Shown in pieces: positions 20,188-27,751 of a DNA stretch of 47,367 bases. Position numbers and translations under genes: made by a program. The stretch covers positions 1 through 47,367 of the forward strand of contig DUEE01000018.1 of the NCBI GenBank assembly GCA_011170285.1, read 5' to 3'. The stretch is from Dehalococcoidia bacterium. GTDB lineage: Bacteria; Chloroflexota; Dehalococcoidia; Dehalococcoidales; W498. The notes beneath the pieces were generated by a model. The model was not told the origin of the DNA. It saw nothing but the letters and a program-made list of their open reading frames with translations, and did not search any database. Position 1 is the first letter of the stretch, and the number at the start of each line of letters is the position of its first letter.

Positions 20188-20344
20188 TCAGGTTTTCGAC
20201 CTAGCCAAGATATCATCCACATTTTTTGATACTGCGAACCATTGCTCTGCCGAATTGGCCATAGCTTCCAAATCTGCAGAAACAATAATTCAGCTTAGGC
20301 GAAATTTCGTAGATTTCCCTTATTTTCTCCTTACTGACTGCCAT
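20188..20344 (-). pseudogene. Possible frameshifted small gene
   Basis: From ATG 20344 the minus strand reads MAVSKEKIREIYEISPKLNY. Near 20300 the sensible reading moves to another frame (ADLEAMANSAEQWFAVSKNV, then DDILARSKT, stop at 20188). Joined, these give a helical protein of about 50 residues that I do not recognise. The evidence is only the coding-like quality of both halves. Confidence 0.3.
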
Positions 20345-20363
20345 CTATCTTGCCCCTTGTAGT

Positions 20364-20903
20364 TCAATGAGTAGGCAGTTGTATTAATACCTGTGATAGC
20401 TGTTCGTTGGCATTTCCCACCTCTTCTGCTGCCTGTAGCGCCCTACTATACATTGGGTCGCCCTCCATGTTCTTAGCTTTCTGAGCCAACTTCCTGAATT
20501 TCTCCCCGTGCTTTTTGTTGTGCTCAACCCACGAGGTTAAAAGCACCTTAAGCCTTCCCATTTCATCAGTCGGGAACCTCTTCAGAATATCTTCAACCAT
20601 TGTCCGAATTGTAGACTCCGGTACCGCGCCGAGGATTTCATCAATCTTCTCACCATCGCTGAAGAACATCTGCATAGGTATGCTCATAATCTGATATCTC
20701 ACCGCCGTCCGTTGGCTTTCATCCACATTAATTTTGCAGAACTTGAACTTGCCCTCATATTCTTCTGAAAGCTTGTCATATATCGGTGAAACCCTCATAC
20801 AGGGGCCACACCAAGGTGCCCAGAAATCCACCTCTGTGGGGAGATCAGATCCTAGAACCTCCTCCTCAAAATTCTGATCCGTAACTTCTACTACTTTGCT
20901 CAT
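20364..20903 (-). CDS. Thioredoxin with C-terminal extension
   Basis: The N-terminal 105 residues form a thioredoxin with the active site WAPWCGPC (about residues 28-35) and the cis-proline region SIPMQMFF. About 75 further helical, charged residues follow (WVEHNKKHGEKFRKLAQKAK and onward), so at 179 residues it is longer than ordinary thioredoxin. It is likely a cytosolic disulfide reductant served by the thioredoxin reductase at 21788. Confidence 0.9.
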   Translation of the reverse strand: MSKVVEVTDQNFEEEVLGSDLPTEVDFWAPWCGPCMRVSPIYDKLSEEYEGKFKFCKINVDESQRTAVRYQIMSIPMQMFFSDGEKIDEILGAVPESTIRTMVEDILKRFPTDEMGRLKVLLTSWVEHNKKHGEKFRKLAQKAKNMEGDPMYSRALQAAEEVGNANEQLSQVLIQLPTH

Positions 20904-21000
20904 TTTCCTCCCTTTAGTCTATCGTTTTGCATAAGGCCTAAGTACACCTCTCACTGAACTTATCCCAGTCAAGCTCCATTTCGCTCCTTCCGAAGTGGGA

Positions 21001-21273
21001 CTATCTAATCACAGCGAGGATGTCGCTTCTGGAAACTATCAAGTATTTTTTGCCCTCAAATTCAACCTCGTCACCGGTGAATTTAGCAAAAACTATTTTA
21101 TCCCCCACCTTTATATTCTCGCCAAGCTCTTCATCCGTCCCTACCTCGATAACCTTACCTGTTCTTGGTTTCTCCTTGGCGGTATCAGGGATGATTATCC
21201 CGCTTTTAGTTCTGCTTTCTTCAACCTCTTCCGTCTCAACCAAGACCCTGTCCTCAAAAGGTTTTATTTGCAT
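21001..21273 (-). CDS. groES: Co-chaperonin GroES (Cpn10)
   Basis: GroES forms the heptameric lid of the GroEL folding chamber. The 90-residue length is close to normal. Family features include KPFEDRVLVE at the start, the mobile loop ESRTKSGIIIPDTAKEKP, GKVIEVG, and the end GKKYLIVSRSDILAVI. GAAAGGAGG lies before the ATG. GroEL is not next to it, which is unusual for bacteria. Instead it sits among thiol-redox genes. Confidence 0.95.
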   Translation of the reverse strand: MQIKPFEDRVLVETEEVEESRTKSGIIIPDTAKEKPRTGKVIEVGTDEELGENIKVGDKIVFAKFTGDEVEFEGKKYLIVSRSDILAVIR

Positions 21274-21289
21274 TTGAATTCCTCCTTTC

Positions 21290-21541
21290 CTACCTTCTAA
21301 TTCCTAGTAATATATCGAGCTTTGCCTTATCAAAGCCGACTATGGGATGGCTTCCAATCATGACAACCGGTACACCCATAATACCCCTGCGCTGCAATTC
21401 CCTGGCACCATCCCGGTCTCTCTCAACATTCACCTCTCGAAACCTTAAGCCTTTCTCCTTCAGGTAATGCTTAACCCTTTCGCACCAAGGGCATGACGAC
21501 CCAGTAAAAATTATTATCCGTGGTTGCCTAGAAGCTGGCAT
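21290..21541 (-). CDS. Glutaredoxin-like (NrdH-type) thiol protein
   Basis: This is an 83-residue glutaredoxin fold protein with the active site SSCPWCERVKHYL (about residues 15-27), the cis-Pro segment IMGVPVVMIG and the end VGFDKAKLDILL. It likely reduces disulfides using electrons from thioredoxin reductase or glutathione-like thiols. Its ATG lies inside the 3' end of cooT (14-base overlap), so translation is probably coupled. Confidence 0.88.
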   Translation of the reverse strand: MPASRQPRIIIFTGSSCPWCERVKHYLKEKGLRFREVNVERDRDGARELQRRGIMGVPVVMIGSHPIVGFDKAKLDILLGIRR

Positions 21542-21758
21542 GGCTCACCTGCTCATGCCTGGCTATGTTTACCCCAAGCACTACCGAGTGCTTATCCATA
21601 AAGTCAATAGTTCTTACTTCGCCCTGGACGAATTTTTGCTCTCCCAACAACCCAACGAACAGGAATCCATTATCATGGGCTTCCATCCAAGCTACGTCCC
21701 GCATTACTTCTTGTTGCTGACCATTCGAATCAACGTAGAAGATGTTACTTAAGCACAT
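21528..21758 (-). CDS. cooT: CooT-family nickel-binding protein
   Basis: CooT is a small nickel-binding protein linked to CODH maturation; the N-terminal Met-Cys is involved in metal binding. Here MCLSNIFYVDSNGQ begins at the ATG at 21758, which has GGAGGTG just upstream, so I place the start there rather than four codons earlier. The protein is 76 residues and ends with IARHEQVSHASF. With two CooC-like ATPases in the window it supports a nickel enzyme of the CODH/ACS type elsewhere in the genome. Confidence 0.8.
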   Translation of the reverse strand: MCLSNIFYVDSNGQQQEVMRDVAWMEAHDNGFLFVGLLGEQKFVQGEVRTIDFMDKHSVVLGVNIARHEQVSHASF

Positions 21759-21787
21759 ATTCACCTCCAAGTCCTTGCGCCTCTTGC

Positions 21788-22699
21788 TTACTCCTGCACA
21801 TATGTAAAGGCAGACATGGCTGCCGCAGCTCCATCCCCAGCCGCAGTTATTACTTGGCGAAAGGAGTTATGTCTGATATCCCCGGCGGCGAAGATGCCCG
21901 GTGCCGAAGTTCTCATCAGTTCATCAGTGACAATGAAGCCCGCTTCATCCAGCGTTACTAATTGGGAGAAGACCTGGCTATTGGGTTTAAGCCCCACGGC
22001 AATAAATATTCCGTCTACCTCCAGGTCTGATGATTGCCCTGTCTTAACGTTTCGTAAACGGAGATTTCTCAACATCCTGTCTCCCACTATCTCGTGCACC
22101 ACCGTATTCCAGACCAGCTCGATCTTTGGTTGAGAGAAGGCTTTCTCTTGCATTGCCTTTGTGGCCCGTAACCGGTCTCGCCGGTGTATAATGTAGACCT
22201 TACGGCAATGCTGAGCCAGCTCCAGGGCATCGGTAATGGCAGTGTCACCGCCACCTACGACAGCCACCTCCCGGTCGCGAAGGAAGAAACCATCACAGGT
22301 AGCACAATAAGAGACGCCACGCCCCGAGAGCCTTTCCTCACCATCGACATCCAGCTTGCGGTACTCGGCACCAGCAGCAATGATGATTGCTGCCGTTTGA
22401 ATGTTGCCTTCAGAGGTAGAGATTTCATAGGCGTTTCCTGCCCTCACTCCGCTTACCTCGGTGGTGAGAGTTTTCAGGCCGTATTTAGTTGCCTGCCGGC
22501 GCATAAACTCGCCTAGCTCCGGCCCCGAAATGCCTTCAGGAAACCCTGGGTAGTTTTCCACTAGCCGGGCGTTCACTATTTGCCCCCCGAAAATGCCACG
22601 TTCCAACAAGAGACTCTTAAGACCTGCCCGTGCTGCGTACAAGCCGGCAGTAAGTCCGGCAGGCCCACCACCGATGATGAGCACGTCATACTCACTCAT
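21788..22699 (-). CDS. trxB: Thioredoxin reductase
   Basis: This is a 303-residue flavoprotein that passes NADPH electrons to thioredoxin or glutaredoxin. It has the FAD motif IIGGGPAGLTAGLYAARAG at residues 7-25, the redox pair CATCDGFF (about 134-141), the NADP motif VVGGGDTAITDALELA and the closing GIFAAGDIRHNSFRQV. All key motifs are intact. It shares its strand and setting with glutaredoxin and thioredoxin, which are its probable acceptors. Confidence 0.96.
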   Translation of the reverse strand: MSEYDVLIIGGGPAGLTAGLYAARAGLKSLLLERGIFGGQIVNARLVENYPGFPEGISGPELGEFMRRQATKYGLKTLTTEVSGVRAGNAYEISTSEGNIQTAAIIIAAGAEYRKLDVDGEERLSGRGVSYCATCDGFFLRDREVAVVGGGDTAITDALELAQHCRKVYIIHRRDRLRATKAMQEKAFSQPKIELVWNTVVHEIVGDRMLRNLRLRNVKTGQSSDLEVDGIFIAVGLKPNSQVFSQLVTLDEAGFIVTDELMRTSAPGIFAAGDIRHNSFRQVITAAGDGAAAAMSAFTYVQE

Positions 22700-22853
22700 T
22701 ACTCTTACGGCTGCTTTCAGCCAAACCTCCTTGCATTCTTTACTTTCTTGCCTGACTTGAGTTTATTATTGCACCTCGACCGTAGTCAGGGTTATAGTTT
22801 TAGCGATCGATTTTCTCAGTGCTCTCACTATCTGCCACGCTCCTATGAGTACT

Positions 22854-23066
22854 CTACATCGTCACTATCTTGATTGCCTTCAGAGGACAGGCCCGCACAC
22901 AGTCACCACAACCCTGGCAGACAGATGGGTCCATCATAGGTATCTCGTAGGGTGCCTCTTGCTTTAGTAGCTTATGGGAACATGCCAGCACAGCATCGCA
23001 GACACCGCTATCACACTTCTCTGGATGGCATTTCTTATAATCTACTAACGCCATCTTGCTTGGCAT
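22854..23066 (-). CDS. Ferredoxin-like [4Fe-4S] protein
   Basis: This is a 70-residue iron-sulfur protein. The second half has a normal cluster motif CQGCGDCVRACP. The first half has a wider cysteine spacing (KKCHPEKCDSGVCDAVLAC), similar to the first cluster region of RLI/ABCE1-type ferredoxin domains. Its ATG at 23066 overlaps the TGA of the upstream gene (TGATG), which supports that start over the GTG one codon earlier. Confidence 0.8.
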   Translation of the reverse strand: MPSKMALVDYKKCHPEKCDSGVCDAVLACSHKLLKQEAPYEIPMMDPSVCQGCGDCVRACPLKAIKIVTM

Positions 23067-23344
23067 CACCCTCTCTTTTGAGCCTTCTTTGCCTTCTCCA
23101 GCTCATCCTCCAGTTCCTCCAGTTGCTGCCACATTGATGGCGGCACGGAGTGGGCTGGCCATCTAGACTTGATGTCAGCTATTTTCCCCTCAATCTCTTT
23201 TATTTTGTCTTTACTCACTTTATGCCTCTGTGGCTCATTGGCAGGAATTTCGCCCGGGTGCAAGCTGTGCCATTTCTCGAGCAATTGCTTCGCTGTAGTT
23301 TTCTCGTAGCCAGTCCTGGTAATGCCTATCAATCTGACTGCCAC
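23066..23344 (-). CDS. Hypothetical protein, 92 aa, helical
   Basis: I do not recognise this protein. The C-terminal third is a charged, probably coiled-coil helix (WQQLEELEDELEKAKKAQKR), and the N-terminus reads MAVRLIGITRTGYEKTT. No cysteines, signal or membrane segment occur. It stands between the Fur-type regulator and the ferredoxin and overlaps the latter, so it is likely cotranscribed with both. Confidence 0.6.
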   Translation of the reverse strand: MAVRLIGITRTGYEKTTAKQLLEKWHSLHPGEIPANEPQRHKVSKDKIKEIEGKIADIKSRWPAHSVPPSMWQQLEELEDELEKAKKAQKRG

Positions 23345-23377
23345 TCGTAATACCCCTCCTTTCCGCAGTCAGACAGG

Positions 23378-23809
23378 TCACTCCCTCTTCTCCTTCTCCT
23401 CACACTCTGGACAGTAACCCTCAAGGTATAACTCAGCTTTAGTTATATTGAATCTGTGTTCACGCCGTACTGCCTCGATCAACTTCTGGAAGTGGGGGTT
23501 TTGAAATTCGATGACTTTGCCGCATCCCTGGCAGACCAAGTGCTGGTGCTCCGTCGATTGCTTAATCTCGTAATAGCAACGAACCTTGCCCAGCCTCATC
23601 TCGTCAACCAGCCCCAGTTCCTTGAAGAGATTAAGGCTACGGTACACAGTGGCCGGGCCGATAGACTCATCCCTGGCACTGGCGCGACGATAAAGCTCCT
23701 TGGCATCTATATGCCCTTCAGCATCGCGCAGCAGCTCTAGAAGCAGCCTCCGCTGGGATGTCATTGAATGACCGTGAATCCTGCTGTCTTGATTGAGATT
23801 GAGACTCAT
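23378..23809 (-). CDS. Fur-family metalloregulator
   Basis: Fur-family proteins repress iron-uptake or peroxide-response genes when metal is bound. The product shows the winged-helix entry HGHSMTSQRRLLLELL, the recognition region SIGPATVYRSLNLFKELGLV, the metal-site HQHLVCQGCGKVIEF and a second zinc pair CPECEE. I place the start at 23809 (MSLNLNQD) because a strong promoter occupies the upstream part of the longer open frame. That makes the mRNA nearly leaderless. It heads the redox gene group to its left. Confidence 0.88.
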   Translation of the reverse strand: MSLNLNQDSRIHGHSMTSQRRLLLELLRDAEGHIDAKELYRRASARDESIGPATVYRSLNLFKELGLVDEMRLGKVRCYYEIKQSTEHQHLVCQGCGKVIEFQNPHFQKLIEAVRREHRFNITKAELYLEGYCPECEEKEKRE

Positions 23810-23848
23810 TATCAATGATATTTTATATAATCCACACCTTTTTGTCAA
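23800..23848 (-). promoter_or_regulatory. Promoter and Fur-like operator of the Fur-family gene
   Basis: On the minus strand TTGACA (23848-23843) is followed after 17 bases by TAAAAT (23825-23820). TGATAATGAGTCTCA (23814-23800) lies just downstream. Its left half TGATAAT equals the Fur 7-1-7 half-site, and five of seven bases of the right half also fit. The box would cover the transcription start and start codon, which suggests autorepression. Confidence 0.6.
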
Positions 23849-23962
23849 GTCAGCGATTTCAATCATGTTAATGTTCTATGATTTTGTCACCATCTAACTG
23901 TTCTGAGAAAATGTCACCATATGAAAGAGTTGGTGATATTGAACAAGAAAGAGCAAAGTAGA

Positions 23963-23991
23963 TTGACGAATGCCATTGGATACAGTAGAAT
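23963..23991 (+). promoter_or_regulatory. Promoter of the tRNA cluster
   Basis: TTGACG (23963-23968) and TAGAAT (23986-23991) are separated by 17 bases, about 15 bases before the first tRNA. One transcript probably covers all three tRNAs. Confidence 0.65.
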
Positions 23992-24006
23992 TATTTTGTA
24001 GTTTAC

Positions 24007-24089
24007 GCCGAAGTGGCGGAATGGCAGACGCGCTACGTTCAGGGCGTAGTGTCCGTAAGGGCTTGGGAGTTCAAATCTCCCCTTCGGCA
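24007..24089 (+). tRNA. tRNA-Leu (CAG)
   Basis: The acceptor stem GCCGAAG pairs with CTTCGGC and is followed by discriminator A. The anticodon stem CTACG/CGTAG holds the loop TTCAGGG, giving anticodon CAG. A long variable arm is present, as expected of a class II leucine tRNA. The 3' CCA is not encoded. Confidence 0.95.
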
Positions 24090-24102
24090 CATTATAATTC
24101 TG

Positions 24103-24179
24103 GCGCTTGTAGCTCAGTAGGATAGAGCGCAGCCCTGCGGAGGCTGAGGTCGTGGGTTCAAGACCCGCCAAGCGCGCCA
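24103..24179 (+). tRNA. tRNA-Arg (GCG)
   Basis: The acceptor stem GCGCTTG pairs with CAAGCGC, and discriminator G and an encoded CCA follow. The anticodon stem CAGCC/GGCTG encloses CTGCGGA, so the anticodon is GCG (codons CGC and CGU). Most bacteria read these with an ACG (inosine) tRNA instead. Confidence 0.93.
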
Positions 24180-24182
24180 TGC

Positions 24183-24259
24183 GGGCGGTTAGCTCAGTTG
24201 GTTAGAGCACCTGCTTTACACGCAGGGGGTCAGAGGTTCAAGTCCTCTACCGCCCACCA
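24183..24259 (+). tRNA. tRNA-Val (TAC)
   Basis: GGGCGGT pairs with ACCGCCC, followed by A and an encoded CCA. The anticodon stem CCTGC/GCAGG holds TTTACAC, giving anticodon TAC. The last 13 bases overlap the 3' end of hypB on the other strand. Confidence 0.96.
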
Positions 24260-24909
24260 TATCTCCTGTTCATCTGAGTAAGAAGCCAGGAGACCCATTC
24301 TTGAATTCCTTGACCTGTGGCACAAGAGATTTGAAAAATTTCTACCTTTTCGTTTATCCCTTTAACTGCCCGGGAATAGGCATCAGTATCAAACCTTAGA
24401 TAGGGTAGAAGGTCAGTTTTATTGATTAGTATGGCATCTACCGTATGGAACATTAACGGATACTTAAATGGCTTATCATCACCTTCAGGGGTGCTTGAGA
24501 TTAAAATCTTTTTATGCTCACCGAGGGCAAATTCTGCGGTGCAAATCAAATTGCCCACATTTTCAATAAGGAGTAGTTCAATATCCTGTAACGGCATATT
24601 ATCTAGGGCCCTATAAGTCATATTGGCATCGAGGTGGCATTCCCCGCCGGTATTTATCTGAATCACAGGTATCCCCTCCTTACCTATTACTTCAGCATCC
24701 AAGCTTGAGCTCACATCACCTTCAATAACACCAATTTTGATTTCCTGTTTCAGCCTCTTTATCGTTTCTAAAATAAGACTGGTTTTGCCAGCGCCGGGCG
24801 AGGACATCAGGTTTACAGCGAATACATTTTTACTATCAAGTAAATGCCGGTTTCTCTCCGCTATCTGCTCATTAGCGCCAAGAATGTCTTTAACCACCTT
24901 TATTTCCAT
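24247..24909 (-). CDS. hypB: HypB, GTPase for hydrogenase nickel insertion
   Basis: HypB delivers nickel to the NiFe hydrogenase large subunit together with HypA, using GTP hydrolysis. The G1 loop SSPGAGKTSL, the switch/metal region GDVSSSLDAEVIG, ENVGNLICTAEFALG and NKTDLLPY are all present. It lacks a His-rich or CXXCGC N-terminus. I chose ATG 24909 (MEIKVVKDILG) because AAGGGGG lies upstream. An ATG 13 codons earlier sits in an interspersed repeat and has no ribosome-binding site. The stop and last codons (RRYGGR) are antisense to the 3' end of tRNA-Val. It is the last gene of the hydrogenase operon. Confidence 0.95.
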   Translation of the reverse strand: MEIKVVKDILGANEQIAERNRHLLDSKNVFAVNLMSSPGAGKTSLILETIKRLKQEIKIGVIEGDVSSSLDAEVIGKEGIPVIQINTGGECHLDANMTYRALDNMPLQDIELLLIENVGNLICTAEFALGEHKKILISSTPEGDDKPFKYPLMFHTVDAILINKTDLLPYLRFDTDAYSRAVKGINEKVEIFQISCATGQGIQEWVSWLLTQMNRRYGGR

Positions 24910-24944
24910 TTTTAACGGTTCCCCCTTAAATTCTTTGATTTCTA

Positions 24945-24993
24945 TCATTCTGAGCCAAAGCTCTGAGCGAAGCGAAGAGACAGCGAAGAATGA
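24945..24993. repeat. Short interspersed palindromic repeat between hypA and hypB
   Basis: This 49-base element starts TCATTCT and ends AGAATGA (inverted ends) and contains CTGAGCGAAGCGAAGA. Such TCATTCTGAGCGAAGCGAAG-type repeats recur between genes in many related genomes (from memory, not checked). It inserts an extra in-frame ATG in front of hypB. Confidence 0.45.
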
Positions 24994-25022
24994 CAGAAAG
25001 GTATCTGGATTATTACCTTATC

Positions 25023-25364
25023 TTATTCCACCTCAATGCTTTCTACAAATAGCTCTTTGCCGGCTATAATTTCCATATTGTTACCTTGACAATAAGGGCA
25101 AGTCCAATCAAATTCTTTAAGTTCAAAGGGCTTATCGCAGACCCGACATCGGGCCATGGTAGGAACCATGGTGAAGGAAAGAGCTGCACCTTCAGCTAGG
25201 GTACCTTTACTCAGGAAACCAAAGTAGAACTGAACGCACTCATCAACAACCCCAGTCATCTCCCCAATAACCAGGTTGATTTTCCCCACTTCCTTGGCTT
25301 CAACCTTTTCTGCTTGTTCCAGGACAAGGTCAAGCATACTCTTTGTAATGGCAAGTTCGTGCAT
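25023..25364 (-). CDS. hypA: HypA, hydrogenase nickel chaperone
   Basis: HypA binds nickel through its N-terminal MHE and carries a structural zinc ribbon. The protein begins MHELAITKSMLDLVLEQAE at ATG 25364. The zinc site is CRVC near residue 73 and CPYC near residue 91. Length 113 is typical. An open frame 14 codons longer runs into hypE and lacks the MHE start, so I reject it. The hypE stop ends one base before this ATG. Confidence 0.96.
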   Translation of the reverse strand: MHELAITKSMLDLVLEQAEKVEAKEVGKINLVIGEMTGVVDECVQFYFGFLSKGTLAEGAALSFTMVPTMARCRVCDKPFELKEFDWTCPYCQGNNMEIIAGKELFVESIEVE

Positions 25365-25365
25365 T

Positions 25366-26382
25366 TTAACAAATTCTCGGCAGTAGGTCTCCAACCAGCA
25401 TATCAATTATTCGTGAAGCCCCCAGACAGGTTTTCATTACTACTCGACCGGGATGTTCTGCAGTCACCTCACCAATGATAGTAGCATCCTTTCCGTAATG
25501 GTTTTCTCTCATTGCTTTGAGAACCTTATCGGCATCCTCAGGTAGAACTATGGCTACTAGCTTACCCTCATTGGCTACATAAAGGGGATCAAAGCCCAGC
25601 ATCTCACAAGCACCGAGAACCTCTTCCCGTACTGGAATCTTTTCCTCTTCAATCCTTATACTTACCTTTGATTGCTTCGCCAGTTCATTTAAGGTAGTAG
25701 TCAATCCGCCTCGGGTAGGGTCTCGTAGGCAATGGATATTTGGGCTGGCGGCTAACATTTCAGCCACTAAGCTACCCAGTGGAGCGCAATCACTCTCAAG
25801 TTGCGTGGAAAAGCTTAACCCTTCCCGTTGGCTAAGCACAGCTATTCCATGGTCGCCTATAGTGCCACTTAGAATCACCTTATCTCCGGGACTGGCATTG
25901 CTACCTGAGATATCGACCCCGTCCGGTATTATGCCCACACCGGCAGTGTTGATGAAGAGCTTATCGGCACTGCCTCGATGTACCACCTTGGTATCTCCGG
26001 TCACGATTTCCACCCTTGTCTCTTGAGTTGCCTTCTGGATAGAATCCACGATTTCGTTGAGTTCACTTTGAGGAAGCCCCTCCTCAATGATAAAGGAAAG
26101 GCTTAAATAAAGAGGTTTAGCCCCGGACATGGCTAAGTCATTCACTGTACCATAAACAGCCAGCTTGCCGATATCTCCGCCGGGGAAGAAGATAGGATTC
26201 ACTACATAGCTATCGGTGGTAAAAGCCACTCTTCCGCTGAGGTGAAAAACGGCTGAGTCATCCCATTTAACTAAAAAAGGGTTAGCCAGAGCTTTGAGAA
26301 AGTTTTTCTCTATCAGTTCATGGGCTAGCTTTCCCCCACTGCCGTGGGCGAGTAGGATTTTATCCTTCAAAACCTTCTCCAT
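25366..26382 (-). CDS. hypE: HypE, thiocarbamate dehydratase
   Basis: HypE converts the carbamoyl group on its C-terminal cysteine to the cyanide ligand of the NiFe active site. The protein (338 residues from ATG 26382) has LAHGSGGKLAHELI at the start, the AIR-synthase-like TTDSYVVNPIFFPGGDIGK and LRDPTRGGLTTTLNELA, and ends PRIC with the required terminal Cys. The longer open frame upstream only overlaps hypD and is spurious. The true start overlaps the end of hypD by 23 bases. Confidence 0.97.
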   Translation of the reverse strand: MEKVLKDKILLAHGSGGKLAHELIEKNFLKALANPFLVKWDDSAVFHLSGRVAFTTDSYVVNPIFFPGGDIGKLAVYGTVNDLAMSGAKPLYLSLSFIIEEGLPQSELNEIVDSIQKATQETRVEIVTGDTKVVHRGSADKLFINTAGVGIIPDGVDISGSNASPGDKVILSGTIGDHGIAVLSQREGLSFSTQLESDCAPLGSLVAEMLAASPNIHCLRDPTRGGLTTTLNELAKQSKVSIRIEEEKIPVREEVLGACEMLGFDPLYVANEGKLVAIVLPEDADKVLKAMRENHYGKDATIIGEVTAEHPGRVVMKTCLGASRIIDMLVGDLLPRIC

Positions 26383-27454
26383 AGAGGTAATAGGCTGAGC
26401 AACTACCCTCGGAGGAGACCATACACGGTCCCACGGGATATTCTGGTGTGCAAACTTTGCCAAAGAGTTGGCAGTCAAGAGGCGTTTTGACTCCACGCAG
26501 GATGTCACCACAGATGCAGCCCTTGGGTTCATGGGTAGGTCCGGGGTCAATATCAAAGGCAAGCTCAGCATCAAAGTGTTGATATTTCCTCTTCAGCTTT
26601 AAGCCACTATCGGGAACCTCTCCCATCCCCCTCCATTGAGCAGGGCAAGGCTCAAATACCTGTTCCATAAATTTTAGAGCCTGCTGGTTACCTTCGGGAC
26701 GCACTCCTCGTCGATAAGCAATTTCAACTTTGGATTCGCCATTTTCAATCTGAGCCACCAGCATATAAACGCATTGTAGGACATCTAGTGGTTCGAAACC
26801 AGAGACTACACAAGGGATGCTATAGTCTCGGGCAATGAATTCCCAAGGGTAGGAGCCGATAATGGTACTTACATGCCCGGGGCATATCAACCCATGAAGT
26901 TTGACCTCGCCTGAATTAAGGATGGCTCGGATGGCTGGCGGGCAAACCTTATGCATGGAAAGGATATAATAATTCCTTAGCCCCTCCTCCTCTGCCTGGA
27001 GTAAGGAAGCGGCGACGATAGGAGCAGTGGTCTCAAATCCAATTCCAAGGAAGACCACGGACTTAGCCGGATTCTGCTTGGCAAGGTTAATAGCGTCTAT
27101 AGTGGAATATACCATACGTACATCGGCGCCGTCGGCCTTGACCTCTTGTAAGCTGGAATAGCTGCTGGGGACTTTAAGCATATCGCCGAAGGTGGCGATG
27201 ATTACCTCTGGGATTCGAGCTAAAGCAATCGCCTTATCCAATTCAATGTTGGCGGTAACACAGACAGGGCAGCCGGGACCGGATACCATCTCAATGGTCT
27301 TGGGTAAGACCTGGCGAATACCATATCTAAAGATGGTTACCGTATGACCACCACAGAACTCCATGAAACGAGCCTGAGTCTTGGATTTCCGATGAATTTG
27401 AGAGATTACCCCCTCGGCTAGTTCAGAGCGCCGAAATTCAGTAATGAATTTCAA
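26360..27454 (-). CDS. hypD: HypD, Fe(CN)2CO assembly scaffold
   Basis: HypD is the iron-sulfur scaffold on which, with HypC, the Fe(CN)2CO unit is built. The 364-residue protein has FMEFCGGHTVTIFRYGI, GPGCPVCVT and GIGFETTAP. The C-terminal cluster cysteines appear as CICGDILRG, LFGKVCTPEYPVGPCMVSSE and GSCSAYYLY. It follows hypC by two bases. Confidence 0.97.
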   Translation of the reverse strand: MKFITEFRRSELAEGVISQIHRKSKTQARFMEFCGGHTVTIFRYGIRQVLPKTIEMVSGPGCPVCVTANIELDKAIALARIPEVIIATFGDMLKVPSSYSSLQEVKADGADVRMVYSTIDAINLAKQNPAKSVVFLGIGFETTAPIVAASLLQAEEEGLRNYYILSMHKVCPPAIRAILNSGEVKLHGLICPGHVSTIIGSYPWEFIARDYSIPCVVSGFEPLDVLQCVYMLVAQIENGESKVEIAYRRGVRPEGNQQALKFMEQVFEPCPAQWRGMGEVPDSGLKLKRKYQHFDAELAFDIDPGPTHEPKGCICGDILRGVKTPLDCQLFGKVCTPEYPVGPCMVSSEGSCSAYYLYGEGFEG

Positions 27455-27456
27455 TT

Positions 27457-27681
27457 TTACTCCCCAGCCAGTTCGGCTATTTCCCGTAAGAGGTTTAAAG
27501 TTTCCTCAGCCTCCCCTTCATCCAGGATATTTATGGCATAGCCAGTGTGCACTAGGACATAGTCCCCCACTTTTGCTTCTGGGGTGAGCCATAGGCTAAT
27601 CCGGCGAGTTATGCCTCCTATTTCAGCCTCAGCCTCTTTGTCTTCTATAGACTCAATAAGTGCTGGTATGGCAAGACACAT
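27457..27681 (-). CDS. hypC: HypC, hydrogenase maturation chaperone
   Basis: HypC carries the iron ligand unit from HypD to the large subunit; the N-terminal Cys after Met is essential. This 74-residue protein begins MCLAIPALIESIEDKEA and has VGDYVLVHTGYAINILDE, both typical. It shares the operon with hypD, E, A and B in the usual order. Confidence 0.97.
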   Translation of the reverse strand: MCLAIPALIESIEDKEAEAEIGGITRRISLWLTPEAKVGDYVLVHTGYAINILDEGEAEETLNLLREIAELAGE

Positions 27682-27751
27682 GGTTCGGCGCCTCCTAGTG
27701 AAATATGTGCAAAATCTGTAATCACTATTTGCTCATTGGGCACAACTAATT

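Noticed and set aside
23914-24180. Minus-strand open frame over the tRNA-Leu and tRNA-Arg genes
   Set aside because: It is antisense to tRNA genes, a common false call, and has no ribosome-binding site.
26383-26574. 64-codon N-terminal extension of hypE
   Set aside because: It lies entirely within hypD in another frame; the true HypE start has the family sequence and normal length.
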